Of a stretch of 64,000 bases of DNA, positions 26,046-35,020 are shown in pieces. The stretch lies in NCBI RefSeq assembly GCF_001999245.1, contig NZ_CP019630.1:5299001-5363000 (forward strand), given 5' to 3'. The notes under the pieces are model-generated. The model saw only the letters and a program-made list of their open reading frames with translations, was not told the DNA's origin and searched no databases. Each line of letters begins with the position of its first letter. The stretch's first letter is position 1. The DNA is from Roseibium algicola (lineage in GTDB: Bacteria; Pseudomonadota; Alphaproteobacteria; Rhizobiales; Stappiaceae). The translations under genes were made by a program, and so were the position numbers.

Positions 26046-27470
26046 TCACCCCAAGTAGAACGTCGTTGCCATCAGAAAGAAAATGAGCACGCCGAGGACG
26101 TCGTTGGACGAGGTGATGAAGACACCGATGGCCATGGCCGGGTCGATGCCGATCTTGTCCAGAATGATTGGTATGGTAGCGCCGACCATGGCCGCGAGCG
26201 TGGTGACGCACAGCAGTGACAGCGATGTGGCCAGGGCAAGGTGCAGCGGGTCTTCCAGCGGCACGATCAGCGAAGCCACGAGCACGAGACAGCCCAGGAT
26301 CGTGCCGGCGATAGCGCCATTGAAGAGCGCCGCCACCAGTTCCTTCAGCAGGCGGTAGAAGATATCGCCGGACCACAAGGCTCCGGTCGCAATGCCTTGT
26401 ACCGCCACAGCGGAGGCCTGCAGGCCCGCGTTTCCGGCCATCGACATGGTGACGGGAATGAAAGCGGCCAGGATGGCGGCTTCCGCCAACTGGTCTTCAT
26501 AGGAACCGACCACCGTTGCAGCAACGCTGGCCCCCACCAGACCGGCGAGCAGCCAGGGCAGGCGGCCGCGTACTATACGCAGCACCGTGTCATCCGACCG
26601 GGCTTCTGAGGAAACGCCGCTCATCAGCAGCATGTCTTCGTTGGCTTCGTCCGAGGCGATGCGTGTCAACTGCTTGGGCGTGATCCTGCCGATCAGGTGG
26701 CCTTCTCCGCTGACGACCGGCACGGTGCGCATGTCGCGTTTTCGGGCGAGCCGCAGCACTTCTTCCTGGTCAGTGTCCGTGGACACGGCAATGACGTCGC
26801 GGTTCATGAAGCTGGACAAGGGGGCGTCCGCCGGCGCGAGCAGAAGCTTGCCGACTTCCACCGTTCCGGTCAGCTTGCTGTCGGCATCGGTCACATAAAC
26901 GGTAAAGACCTTGCGAATGCGGCTGGCTTCCGCGCGCATCTGCGCGACAGCTTCGCCGGCGGTGCAGGTTTCGGGAAGGGCGACGAACTTGCGGGCCATC
27001 ACGCGGCCCGCCGTGTCGTCGGCATAGGAACCGCGCGTTGCGATGTCTTCCACATCCGGCAAGCGCGCGATCAGTTCGTCCGCGACATCGTCCGGAAACT
27101 CGTTGAGAATTTCGATGGCGTCTTCCGGATCGAGACCGGCGAGAATATCCCGAAACTGCTCAAGGGTGGATTCTTCCATCAGAATCGAACGGAATTCCGG
27201 TCGAAGCTCGGCAATGACCTTGATCGACGGGTTGGCCGGCAACCACTGGAACAATTTGCGGGCTTGTTTCAGGCGCAGCCGCGTCAACAATTGCATGACG
27301 TCGACGGGGTCCCAGCGCTTGAGCAGTTCGACCAGCTGCGTGCGCTGACCCGACTTGATCATCTCGCGCACGGCCCTGAGCGCAGCATCATTGATTTCCA
27401 GCGGTTCGTTAGCCGGCTCTCTGGTCCATGCGGTTGGATCAAGCTCGGCGACGTCGCTGGAATTGCTCAT
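26046..27470 (-). CDS. mgtE: Magnesium transporter MgtE, copy 1
   Basis: MgtE is a Mg2+-gated Mg2+ channel of the inner membrane. The 474-residue product has an N-terminal superhelical MgtE_N domain (about residues 30-140, with EILNEFPDDVADELIARL), two CBS domains (about 145-265), a plug helix and five TM helices from about residue 310. The pore region reads MAGNAGLQASAVAVQGIATG where family members usually have MGGNxGTQ. The final helix keeps the Asp of SSNDVLG at the position of the selectivity-site Asp. A second, more canonical mgtE lies in this window. It is transcribed toward ATP12. Confidence 0.93.
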   Translation of the reverse strand: MSNSSDVAELDPTAWTREPANEPLEINDAALRAVREMIKSGQRTQLVELLKRWDPVDVMQLLTRLRLKQARKLFQWLPANPSIKVIAELRPEFRSILMEESTLEQFRDILAGLDPEDAIEILNEFPDDVADELIARLPDVEDIATRGSYADDTAGRVMARKFVALPETCTAGEAVAQMRAEASRIRKVFTVYVTDADSKLTGTVEVGKLLLAPADAPLSSFMNRDVIAVSTDTDQEEVLRLARKRDMRTVPVVSGEGHLIGRITPKQLTRIASDEANEDMLLMSGVSSEARSDDTVLRIVRGRLPWLLAGLVGASVAATVVGSYEDQLAEAAILAAFIPVTMSMAGNAGLQASAVAVQGIATGALWSGDIFYRLLKELVAALFNGAIAGTILGCLVLVASLIVPLEDPLHLALATSLSLLCVTTLAAMVGATIPIILDKIGIDPAMAIGVFITSSNDVLGVLIFFLMATTFYLG

Positions 27471-27547
27471 GGATACTCACTTTCCGGAAGGGTCCGGTCC
27501 GCTTCTACTGATCGATTGTGACGTCCGCCTGACAGTTTCCTGCGGGA

Positions 27548-28279
27548 TCAGACCTCAAATTCCTCAATATCGGCAAAGGCCTGCCGCAGCTTGTCTGACC
27601 AGCCCCGGGACAGTTTCTGGAAATACGGGTCGTCCTGCTGAATGCGCACCTGGCGGTCGGTGGAAAAGCTGTCGGTGTTGTAGAGCAACATGTCGATGGG
27701 CATGCCGACAGACAGGTTCGACCTCAGCGTGCTGTCAAAGGACAGCAGCACCAGCTTGGCCGCTTCACCGAGGCGCATGTCCGCACGCGTGACCCGGTCC
27801 AGGATCGGCTTGCCGTATTTGTGCTCGCCGATCTGCAGATAGGGCGTGTCTTCACAGACCTCGATGAAGTTGCCGGCCGCATAGATCTGGAACATGCGCG
27901 GTTCCTCACCCTTGATCTGGCCGCCCAGAATGAAGGTGACGAAGAAGTTTTCCGCACTTGTTGCAAGGGCTTCGCCGTCGATCGCCTTGACCTCACGAAC
28001 CGCACTGCCGACGAGGCGGGCAACCTGGAACATGGTTTTTGCGGTCATCAGCGTCGCCCGGTCGCTTTCCGCGGACGTGATGTGCTCACTCAAAAGCGAT
28101 ACGACGGCCTGGGTGACGGCAAGGTTGCCGGCAGAGAGCAGGGTGATCACCCGCTCGCCTGGCTCCTCCCATACGTGGAGTTTCTTGAAGGTGGCAATGT
28201 TGTCGACACCGGCGTTGGTGCGTGTGTCCGCGGCGAACACCAGCCCGCGATCCAGTTTCAAGCCAACGCAATAGGTCAT
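27548..28279 (-). CDS. Anbu (ancestral beta subunit) proteasome-like peptidase
   Basis: Anbu is a bacterial self-compartmentalised NTN-hydrolase related to HslV and the 20S proteasome; its substrate is unknown. The 243-residue product begins MTYCVGLKLDRGLVFAADTR. Removal of the Met would expose Thr1, with Asp17 (AADTR) and Lys31/32 (ATFKK) in the proteasome-type active site. A longer in-frame start 19 codons upstream would bury this threonine, so the ATG at 28279 is preferred. The family-typical LLSAGNLAVTQAV and LLSFDSTLRSNLSVGMPIDML are present. It is the last gene of a four-gene minus-strand cluster, the known Anbu neighbourhood. Confidence 0.93.
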   Translation of the reverse strand: MTYCVGLKLDRGLVFAADTRTNAGVDNIATFKKLHVWEEPGERVITLLSAGNLAVTQAVVSLLSEHITSAESDRATLMTAKTMFQVARLVGSAVREVKAIDGEALATSAENFFVTFILGGQIKGEEPRMFQIYAAGNFIEVCEDTPYLQIGEHKYGKPILDRVTRADMRLGEAAKLVLLSFDSTLRSNLSVGMPIDMLLYNTDSFSTDRQVRIQQDDPYFQKLSRGWSDKLRQAFADIEEFEV

Positions 28280-28411
28280 TCCCAAGCCCTCAGACTGCGC
28301 CAAGACCCGTTGCTGGAGCCCCCAAAGGGCAAGCATCCATCAGGCAGGGCGCAGGTTGCCCTTTAATATCTTTTGTTGGAGTGAGCCTGTTCGGGCGGTT
28401 TGAAAGGACAC

Positions 28412-29230
28412 TTACTGCTGTTGCTGGAACGCGGCCTGGGCCACATCGACCTCAACATGCAGGTTTTCCTCACGCCCGCCAAAACGGATCCCCCTGATAG
28501 GGGCAGCTGAACGGGAATCCAGGCCCACCGTCAAGCGGATATAGCGATCGGTCGGACACATTGCGTTGGATATGTCGAATCCGGTCCAGCCAAGACCGTT
28601 TATCATCACTTCGGCCCAGGCATGATGGGCTTCCGAAGCCTGTTCGTCTTCCAGCAGCAGATAGCCAGAAACGTACCTTGCCGGAACGCCGATGGAACGT
28701 GCGGCCGCGATGAAAATATGCGCGTGATCCTGGCAGACGCCTTCTCCGGCGGCCAGCACGGCAGTGGCCGGAGCGTGCGTTTCGGTGACGCCCACCTTGT
28801 AGTCGACCTTGTCGCGGATGGCATGCATCAGAGCATGGAAACCGGCAATCTTGTCATGTCCCTCCGCGTTGGCCGCCAATCTGCGGATCGCCTGGTTGGA
28901 TTGCGTAAGCGGAGTAACCCTTGTGTAGATCCGCGGTGGGATGCCGGCATCCGGTTCGTGGCCGAGAATTCCGTTGGTATCCGTCGTCTCGACAATACCG
29001 CTGGCGGTGATCTCGACGTCCTCGATCGGCTCGCTGCGCGACACCATGTGAACCTGGTTGCCGAAAGCGTCCTTGTAGGTCGTCGCCCGTTCAATGCCCG
29101 GTGCTTCGATTGACCATTCGACAACTCTCTGGCTCGGGCCATCCTCGGGCGTCAGGCGCAACTGCTGCATGGCGTTGGCGAGTGGCGTCTCGTAACGGTA
29201 TCGGGTCGTGTGTCTGACAGTCAGTCGCAT
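28412..29230 (-). CDS. Transglutaminase-like cysteine protease-fold protein (Anbu cluster)
   Basis: A 272-residue protein with the bacterial transglutaminase-like N-terminal beta domain (LTVRHTTRYRYETPLANAMQ) and the catalytic core: Cys in GEGVCQDHAHIF, His in SEAHHAWAEV and Asp in GWTGFDISNAM. All three triad residues are present. Proteins of this type are thought to act as peptidases or amidases on isopeptide or peptide bonds. The start is the ATG at 29230; sequence further upstream in this frame is antisense to other coding. No signal peptide is seen, so it is cytoplasmic. It lies between the alpha-E and Anbu genes. Confidence 0.92.
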   Translation of the reverse strand: MRLTVRHTTRYRYETPLANAMQQLRLTPEDGPSQRVVEWSIEAPGIERATTYKDAFGNQVHMVSRSEPIEDVEITASGIVETTDTNGILGHEPDAGIPPRIYTRVTPLTQSNQAIRRLAANAEGHDKIAGFHALMHAIRDKVDYKVGVTETHAPATAVLAAGEGVCQDHAHIFIAAARSIGVPARYVSGYLLLEDEQASEAHHAWAEVMINGLGWTGFDISNAMCPTDRYIRLTVGLDSRSAAPIRGIRFGGREENLHVEVDVAQAAFQQQQ

Positions 29231-29258
29231 GCTGCACCGGTTCTGCGGGGTTCCAGGG

Positions 29259-30209
29259 TCAGGCGAAATTGTAGTCTTCGCAAAGCTGATGGGCGAAAAG
29301 ATTGTTTTTGTTGATGAAATCCGAGAGGAAATCATGCAGTCCCTGCTGATAGATTTCGTGCATCTGCTTTTCAGCCAGGTCTTTTGCCATGTCCGCTGCC
29401 ATGTCCAGGCTTGGTTCGCGCGAACCATAGAACTGGGCCAGGTCTTCCGCGGTATCGGCCATCCAGTCGTAGCAATGGGCAAGGGACCGGGGCATTTCCG
29501 TTCTGAGGATCAGAAACTCGGCAATGTTGAACGCTTTCAGTCGGGCATTCGGATACGCAAACCGGTAGCTTCTCCGCCCGGACAGGGCACGCAGGATCGC
29601 GGACCACTGATAGTGCTCCAGAGAGCCGTCATCGATGATGTCGCTGTCCGGCAGCAGGGTCCAGTAGTACGTGTCGAGGATGCGGGCCGTGTTGTCCGAC
29701 CGTTCCACGAAATTGCCCATCTGGCTGAAGAAATAGCCGTCGTCGCGCAGGATCGTGTTCAGCAGCGCGCCCCGGAACAGGTGCGCACGCTGATTAACCC
29801 AGGCAAGAAAGTCCGGCAGTTTTTCCTGGGTGATGGATTGCGGGTTCACGTCGGTAAACTCGATCCATGTGGTGTTGATGGCTTCCCAGAGTTCAGCCGT
29901 GATGCCTGTTCGAACGGCACGGGCGTTGTTCCTGGCAAGTTCCAGGCAGCTGCGGACGCTTGAGGTGTTTTCCTTGGAAAAGATCATGTGGGCCGCCACG
30001 TTGCGGCCGTTCAGTTCCTCGTATTTCTGCTTGTACCCGGTCTCGCACCCCGAGCAGGCGAGGGCGAAGGTCCAGTGGGTTCCGTCCTCCTGACCCGAAT
30101 GGGAGATGATGGCGCCACGACAGGCGACCTCAAGGAGACGGGAAACATTCTGGGCACGCTCATGGTAGCGCGACATCCAAAACAGCGAAGAGGCGGTTCT
30201 TCCGAGCAT
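29259..30209 (-). CDS. Alpha-E domain protein (DUF403)
   Basis: A 316-residue all-helical protein starting LGRTASSLFWMSRYHERAQN, the hallmark N-terminus of the alpha-E (DUF403) family, with ARNNARAVRTGITAELWEAIN and the long C-terminal helical region (ILRTEMPRSLAHCYDWM). Alpha-E proteins always travel with circularly permuted ATP-grasp enzymes and are proposed to act with them in peptide or amide bond formation. No catalytic residues are defined for the family. It starts 9 bases after the stop of the ATP-grasp gene and ends 28 bases before the transglutaminase-like gene. Confidence 0.92.
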   Translation of the reverse strand: MLGRTASSLFWMSRYHERAQNVSRLLEVACRGAIISHSGQEDGTHWTFALACSGCETGYKQKYEELNGRNVAAHMIFSKENTSSVRSCLELARNNARAVRTGITAELWEAINTTWIEFTDVNPQSITQEKLPDFLAWVNQRAHLFRGALLNTILRDDGYFFSQMGNFVERSDNTARILDTYYWTLLPDSDIIDDGSLEHYQWSAILRALSGRRSYRFAYPNARLKAFNIAEFLILRTEMPRSLAHCYDWMADTAEDLAQFYGSREPSLDMAADMAKDLAEKQMHEIYQQGLHDFLSDFINKNNLFAHQLCEDYNFA

Positions 30210-30218
30210 CTGGTTCTC

Positions 30219-31643
30219 TCAGTCCTCAAGTACCCAGGTGTCTTTTGTGCCGCCACCCTGGCTGGAGTTGACGACGAGCGAGCCTTTCTTGAGGGCAACC
30301 CGTGTCAGGCCACCTGGCGTGATGCGGACCTGATCACCGATCAGCACGTAGGGGCGCAGATCGACGTGGCGCGGGGCGACACCCGAAGCGACATGCGTCG
30401 GGCAGGCCGACAGCGCCAGGGTCGGCTGGGCAATATAGTTGGAAGGGTTGGTTTCCAGGACTTTCCGGAATTCCGCGATTTCCCGCTTCGATGCGGTCGG
30501 ACCGATCAGCATGCCGTAGCCGCCCGAACCGTGGACCTCCTTGACGACAATGTCCTCAAGATTATCCAGAACATAGGCGAGGTCATCCGGCCGTGAGCAG
30601 TTCCACGTCGGAACGTTGTTCAGGATCGGTTTCTGGCCCGTGTAGAACTCGATGATGTCCGGGACATAGGCATAGATCGCCTTATCGTCGGCAATACCCG
30701 TTCCCGGCGCATTGCAGATGGTGACGTTGCCGGCGCGATAGGCATCGAAGAGGCCCGGCACTCCGAGCATGCTGCCCGGATTGAAGGTCAGCGGATCGAG
30801 GAAGGCATCGTCGATACGCCGGTAGATGACGTCGACCTGCTTCGGTTCGCGCGTTGTGCGCATGTAGACATGTCCGGCATCCACGAACAGATCCCGGCCT
30901 TCCACCAGTTCCACGCCCATGGAATCAGCCAGGAAAGCGTGTTCGAAATAGGCGGAGTTATAGATGCCCGGGGTCAGGACAACGATCGTCTGCGAAGACT
31001 TCGAGGGATCCGGTGCAACGCTTTCCAGCGTCTGCAGGAGGTTCTCGGGATATTGCTCCACCGCGGCGACCCGGTGACTCTGAAAAAGCTCGGGGAAGAG
31101 ACGCATCATCGTCTCCCGGTTCTCCATCATGTAGGAGACACCTGAAGGCGTGCGCGTGTTGTCCTCCAGCACGTAGAATTCGTTTTCCGACACGCGGACC
31201 AGATCGGTTCCGATGATGTGGGCATAGACCTTGCGGGCAGGGGTGAACCCGGCCATTTCAGGCAGGAATGCCTCGTTCTGCAGCACGAGCTCCGCCGGGA
31301 TCCTGCCTGCGCGCAGGATTTCCTGGCGATGGTAGATGTCGTGCAGGAAGGCGTTCAGAGCCCGCACACGCTGGTCGATGCCGGCAGACAGGCGCCGCCA
31401 CTCCGGAGCCGAGATGATGCGCGGGATGGGATCAAACGGGATCAGCCGTTCGGTAGCTTCTTCCGCTCCATAAACCGCGAAGGTGATGCCAAGTCTGCGG
31501 AAAATGGTTTCAGCGTCGCGGCCCTTCTTGGTCAGAAAGTTGGCTGGTTTGTCTTCCAGCCATTTGGCGAGCCGGGCGTATGGCTGGCGCGGCTTGTTGG
31601 CCTCGTCGAGCATTTCATTGAAGAAAGTGCGTTCGTCCGCCAT
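30219..31643 (-). CDS. Circularly permuted type 2 ATP-grasp protein
   Basis: ATP-grasp ligases join a carboxylate to an amine through an acyl-phosphate; the permuted type 2 group (DUF404/DUF407) accompanies alpha-E proteins and has no defined product. The 474-residue protein contains VYAHIIGTDLVRVSENEFYVLEDNTRTPSGVSYM in pieces, the VVLTPGIYNSAYFEHAFLA segment, APGTGIADDKAIYAYVP and the nucleotide-binding IVVKEVHGSGGYGMLIGP. The ATG at 31643 is chosen because a strong AGGGGAGG ribosome binding site sits before it. It is the first gene of the minus-strand Anbu cluster. Confidence 0.93.
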   Translation of the reverse strand: MADERTFFNEMLDEANKPRQPYARLAKWLEDKPANFLTKKGRDAETIFRRLGITFAVYGAEEATERLIPFDPIPRIISAPEWRRLSAGIDQRVRALNAFLHDIYHRQEILRAGRIPAELVLQNEAFLPEMAGFTPARKVYAHIIGTDLVRVSENEFYVLEDNTRTPSGVSYMMENRETMMRLFPELFQSHRVAAVEQYPENLLQTLESVAPDPSKSSQTIVVLTPGIYNSAYFEHAFLADSMGVELVEGRDLFVDAGHVYMRTTREPKQVDVIYRRIDDAFLDPLTFNPGSMLGVPGLFDAYRAGNVTICNAPGTGIADDKAIYAYVPDIIEFYTGQKPILNNVPTWNCSRPDDLAYVLDNLEDIVVKEVHGSGGYGMLIGPTASKREIAEFRKVLETNPSNYIAQPTLALSACPTHVASGVAPRHVDLRPYVLIGDQVRITPGGLTRVALKKGSLVVNSSQGGGTKDTWVLED

Positions 31644-32111
31644 TGCCTCCCCTTTGCCGATGCTTCGTTCTTGGGCAATCATGGCAAAATTCTGAAAGGT
31701 GTCAAAGTTCAATGTCGCGGCGACAGTGCCTGCAAATTAGGCAACGAGCTGAAATTCATCGAAAAATCCTGAGGTTCCCTCAGGTTGAATATATTTTTTT
31801 CGACCACTGAAAAAGGATTTGAAGGCGGTGTTTTTCGCCGCTTGCGCGTGCAAACTTCGCCAAAATGACGGGCTCAAATGAACGTTACGGCATCCTTGCT
31901 GCCAGGCTTGGCCGGGAAAGACGAGGGGCCGGATCGGGGGCGTCTGCTGCCCGTCAAAACATGCCAGACCGGAGTGGTAACATCTGCTTGTTCGGTCAGG
32001 CAGAAGTTGTGTTCAATCCAATATGCACAGTCGATGGGCAGGTCGGGCAGCATGATCGAAATCTGATTTGCTGCCCGGTGCGTGTGCGGATAGGTGGCCG
32101 GAGACAGGGTG
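31644..32111. other. Leader/intergenic region upstream of the Anbu cluster
   Basis: About 470 bases separate the OmpA-like gene (which ends here) from the ATP-grasp start, both on the minus strand. The region is A/T-rich near 31785-31830 and contains one clear hairpin. Plus-strand frames of up to 121 codons are present, but with no ribosome binding site and no family I recognise, so I call none. The promoter of the ATP-grasp operon should lie here. Confidence 0.5.
31768..31784 (-). terminator. Hairpin, possible terminator of the OmpA-like transcript
   Basis: A perfect 7-bp stem, CCTGAGG then CCTCAGG, with a three-base loop. On the minus strand it is followed by ATTTTTCG, on the plus strand by a T-rich tract. 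It lies about 330 bases beyond the OmpA-like stop and 125 bases before the ATP-grasp start, so it could end the upstream transcript or sit in the operon leader. Confidence 0.5.
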
Positions 32112-33062
32112 CTAGCGCATCAGTGTCCTGCCGACCGAGATCACCGAGACGTCGCCGTATTTGCGCCCGGTCCAAACGTGGAGGCCTGCACCGACGCCAA
32201 GCATCGGAATTGTGTAGAGACCTTTCTTGACGAACCCCTTGTTCTTGGTGAGTTCGATCGCGGCATGGCTCAGTTCCTCGTATTTCTCCATCGTATTGAC
32301 GATCTTGCCGATGCCCTTGATGCCTTTGAGGACGTCCCCCAGCTTTCCGGCAATCGCCAGGTCGAGGTCCCAATCAGACCATTCGCCCTTCTTGTTGAAC
32401 TCGCTGGGCGTCTTGACACCATGCGCCACGATGACGATGCCACCGACACTACCCCCCAGGCCGCCGCCGATTTTCCAGCCGTCTGCCATAAGGTCAACGT
32501 AGTCGACATAGCCGTTGTCATCGGCGCTGGCCCGGTAAAGGCGTCCATTCCAGTTGTACCGCCCGACAGCAACAAGGTCGCCTGAATGGCTTTCACCGAT
32601 GCCGACCCACAAGGTGGAAGCCGCCTTTGGCTTGGGCTTCATCTTTTTCGGGGTTTTGATGACCTTCGGATTGGGTGGCGTCGGCAGAGAATGCACGTAA
32701 ATCATCACGGCACGGAACTGTCCATCTTCAACGCCGTCTTCCTGACCCATTTCTTCAGCCAGGGATTCGCCAAGTCCGTCGACCAGATCGAACGGAAAGC
32801 AGGACAGTAGGCATTCTTCCAGGAACGTCTTCACGGCATTAGCCCGCTTCATCGACAGGGCCTTGTTGAAAGCTGCCTTGCCGCTGCGGCTGGAAAGTCC
32901 GACGATACTGATACTGCCGTTGCCTTTCAGCAGCGGAACGACGTTTCTGCGAAGCCAGTTCTTGTGATCTTCCTTGAGGTTCGCCTGGCTGACGTCGAAA
33001 TATTGCAGGCGCGCGAGCGTGATGACACCGTCACGATGATCAACAACATAATTTCCTGACAT
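32112..33062 (-). CDS. OmpA-like domain protein with unknown C-terminal domain
   Basis: The 316-residue product begins with an OmpA/MotB-like domain (about residues 15-125): SISIVGLSSRSGKAAFN and KALSMKRANAVKTFLEE match the peptidoglycan-binding core, though the usual NxxLSxxRA spacing is slightly altered. A lysine/proline-rich linker (about 130-150, KTPKKMKPKPKA) leads to a 165-residue glycine-rich C-terminal region that I do not recognise (ESHSGDLVAVGRYNWNGRLY). There is no signal peptide, which is odd for a domain that normally acts in the periplasm. Two cysteines lie close together (LSCFPF and CLLS). It lies upstream of the Anbu operon on the same strand, but 470 bases away. Confidence 0.7.
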   Translation of the reverse strand: MSGNYVVDHRDGVITLARLQYFDVSQANLKEDHKNWLRRNVVPLLKGNGSISIVGLSSRSGKAAFNKALSMKRANAVKTFLEECLLSCFPFDLVDGLGESLAEEMGQEDGVEDGQFRAVMIYVHSLPTPPNPKVIKTPKKMKPKPKAASTLWVGIGESHSGDLVAVGRYNWNGRLYRASADDNGYVDYVDLMADGWKIGGGLGGSVGGIVIVAHGVKTPSEFNKKGEWSDWDLDLAIAGKLGDVLKGIKGIGKIVNTMEKYEELSHAAIELTKNKGFVKKGLYTIPMLGVGAGLHVWTGRKYGDVSVISVGRTLMR

Positions 33063-33370
33063 TAATGTACTCCGTTAAGAATGGGTCCTGGACCTGAAAT
33101 GAGATTTCTCGAGTTTGAAAATCGTGCTTCGAAAAATGGCACGTATTGAAGTGATCCTGGTCTGTCCCGGCGCGCGGAAACGCAAGGGCAGTTTTGGGAT
33201 CGGGCAAAGCGTGGCCATAAAGGCTTTTGCCTGACATTCGTCCAGCTTCTGTGGGCGTTTGGCAGGAAAGGTTCATAGGGCGTAGTTTCCCCATAAGCCC
33301 ATGTGCTGACTAGGCTCTGTCGGGGGATCATGCTACGGCGTGATCCAAGCTCAAGTTTTGGGAGGACCGG
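33063..33370. other. Divergent intergenic region upstream of pccB
   Basis: About 308 bases between the divergent starts of the OmpA-like gene and pccB. Promoters for both are expected. I see no hairpin terminator, RNA gene or convincing small reading frame. A GGGAGG ribosome binding site at the right end serves pccB. Confidence 0.5.
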
Positions 33371-34903
33371 ATGAAAGAAGTTCTGGCCGAATTGGAACAA
33401 CGCCGCGAAACCGCGCGGCTGGGCGGCGGGCAACGCCGCATCAATGCGCAGCATGCCAAGGGCAAACTGACTGCGCGTGAACGTATTGAAATTCTTCTGG
33501 ACGAAGGGTCCTTCGAAGAATTCGACATGTTCAAACAGCACCGCTGTACCGATTTCGGCATGGAAGAGCAGCATATCCCCGGCGACGGCGTGATCACCGG
33601 CTGGGGAACGGTCAACGGTCGGACCGTTTACGTGTTCTCCAAGGATTTCACGGTCTTCGGCGGGTCTCTTTCCGAAACGCATGCGGAAAAGATCACCAAG
33701 CTTCAGGACATGGCCCTGCAGAACCGGGCACCGATCATCGGTCTGTTCGACGCAGGTGGCGCCCGCATTCAGGAAGGTGTCGCGGCCCTTGGCGGTTACG
33801 GCGAAGTGTTCCAGCGCAACGTTCTGGCATCCGGTGTCATTCCGCAGATTTCGCTCATCATGGGTCCTTGTGCCGGCGGCGACGTCTATTCCCCTGCCAT
33901 GACGGACTTCATCTTCATGGTGCGTGACACGTCGTACATGTTCGTCACCGGACCGGACGTGGTGAAGACCGTGACGAACGAGACGGTGACGGCCGAGGAA
34001 CTGGGCGGCGCGTCGATCCACACCACCAAGTCTTCGATTGCGGACGGTGCCTTCGATAACGACGTCGAAGCCCTGCAGGAAATGCGCCGGCTGATCGACT
34101 ATCTGCCGATGAACAATCGTGCGGACCTGCCGGAGTTGACGAACTACGACGACCCGGAGCGGATCGACACCAGCCTCGACACGCTCATTCCGGACAACCC
34201 GAACAAGCCCTACGACATGAAGGAACTTGTTCTGAAGACAGTCGACGAGGGAGACTTCTTCGAAATTCAGGGCAGTTTCGCGGGCAACATCATTACCGGT
34301 TTCGGACGGATCGAGGGTCGCACTGTCGGCATCGTTGCCAACCAGCCGATGGTTCTGGCCGGCGTGCTGGATTCCGACGCCAGCCGCAAGGCAGCAAGGT
34401 TTGTCCGCTTCTGTGACTGTTTCAGCATTCCGATCGTGACCTTCGTTGATGTTCCAGGCTTCCTGCCCGGCACGTCGCAGGAATATGGCGGCCTGATCAA
34501 ACACGGCGCCAAGCTGCTGTTTGCCTACGCGGAAGCTACGGTGCCGAAGATCACCGTCATCACCCGCAAGGCCTACGGCGGTGCTTATGACGTGATGAGC
34601 TCCAAGCACATCCGCGGCGACATCAACTACGCCTGGCCGTCTGCTGAAATCGCGGTGATGGGCGCAAAAGGGGCGGTCGAAATCCTCTACAGATCCGAAC
34701 TCGGCGACAAGGAGAAGATCGCCAAGCGGACGAAGGATTACGAAGACCGTTTCGCCAATCCGTTCGTCGCTGCGGAGCGCGGCTACATAGACGATGTCAT
34801 TCGTCCGCATTCCACCCGCCGGCGTGTGTCCAAGGCTCTGGCCCTGCTCAGGTCCAAGCAGGCGGATATGCCGTGGAAAAAGCACGACAATATTCCGCTC
34901 TAG
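33371..34903 (+). CDS. pccB: Propionyl-CoA carboxylase beta (carboxyltransferase) subunit
   Basis: PccB transfers the carboxyl group from biotin to propionyl-CoA, giving methylmalonyl-CoA. The 510-residue product has the crotonase-like N- and C-terminal carboxyltransferase domains. Features include [21 protein letters not shown], the oxyanion glycine pairs in [20 protein letters not shown] and the C-terminal [18 protein letters not shown], typical of PccB. Length matches the family. The biotin-carrying subunit gene pccA lies 1.9 kb downstream on the same strand, with three opposite-strand genes between. Ribosome binding site GGGAGG. Confidence 0.95.
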   Translation: MKEVLAELEQRRETARLGGGQRRINAQHAKGKLTARERIEILLDEGSFEEFDMFKQHRCTDFGMEEQHIPGDGVITGWGTVNGRTVYVFSKDFTVFGGSLSETHAEKITKLQDMALQNRAPIIGLFDAGGARIQEGVAALGGYGEVFQRNVLASGVIPQISLIMGPCAGGDVYSPAMTDFIFMVRDTSYMFVTGPDVVKTVTNETVTAEELGGASIHTTKSSIADGAFDNDVEALQEMRRLIDYLPMNNRADLPELTNYDDPERIDTSLDTLIPDNPNKPYDMKELVLKTVDEGDFFEIQGSFAGNIITGFGRIEGRTVGIVANQPMVLAGVLDSDASRKAARFVRFCDCFSIPIVTFVDVPGFLPGTSQEYGGLIKHGAKLLFAYAEATVPKITVITRKAYGGAYDVMSSKHIRGDINYAWPSAEIAVMGAKGAVEILYRSELGDKEKIAKRTKDYEDRFANPFVAAERGYIDDVIRPHSTRRRVSKALALLRSKQADMPWKKHDNIPL

Positions 34904-34983
34904 CAAGAAGAGCCGATTTGCATTCATTCGCTCGGTTCCGGAAGACGATCGCTGGTCCGCAGCAGTGACACACGAGATTGTAT

Positions 34984-35004
34984 CAGGCCGGATTTTCCGG
35001 CCTG
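34984..35004. terminator. Bidirectional terminator between pccB and a convergent small gene
   Basis: A perfect 9-bp stem, CAGGCCGGA / TCCGGCCTG, with a three-base TTT loop, lies 81 bases after pccB and 17 bases from the end of the convergent minus-strand gene. The plus side is followed by TTTGCTGTC, so the T-tract is weak. Confidence 0.6.
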
Positions 35005-35020
35005 TTTGCTGTCTGTCAGG

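Noticed and set aside
31865..32230. A 121-codon plus-strand frame between the OmpA-like and ATP-grasp genes
   Set aside because: It runs into the antisense of the OmpA-like gene, lacks a ribosome binding site and has no recognisable product.
33062..34927. A 621-codon open frame on the minus strand opposite pccB
   Set aside because: Fully antisense to pccB, which is certain. The sequence is rich in His/Arg/Val runs typical of a reverse-complement shadow and matches no family.
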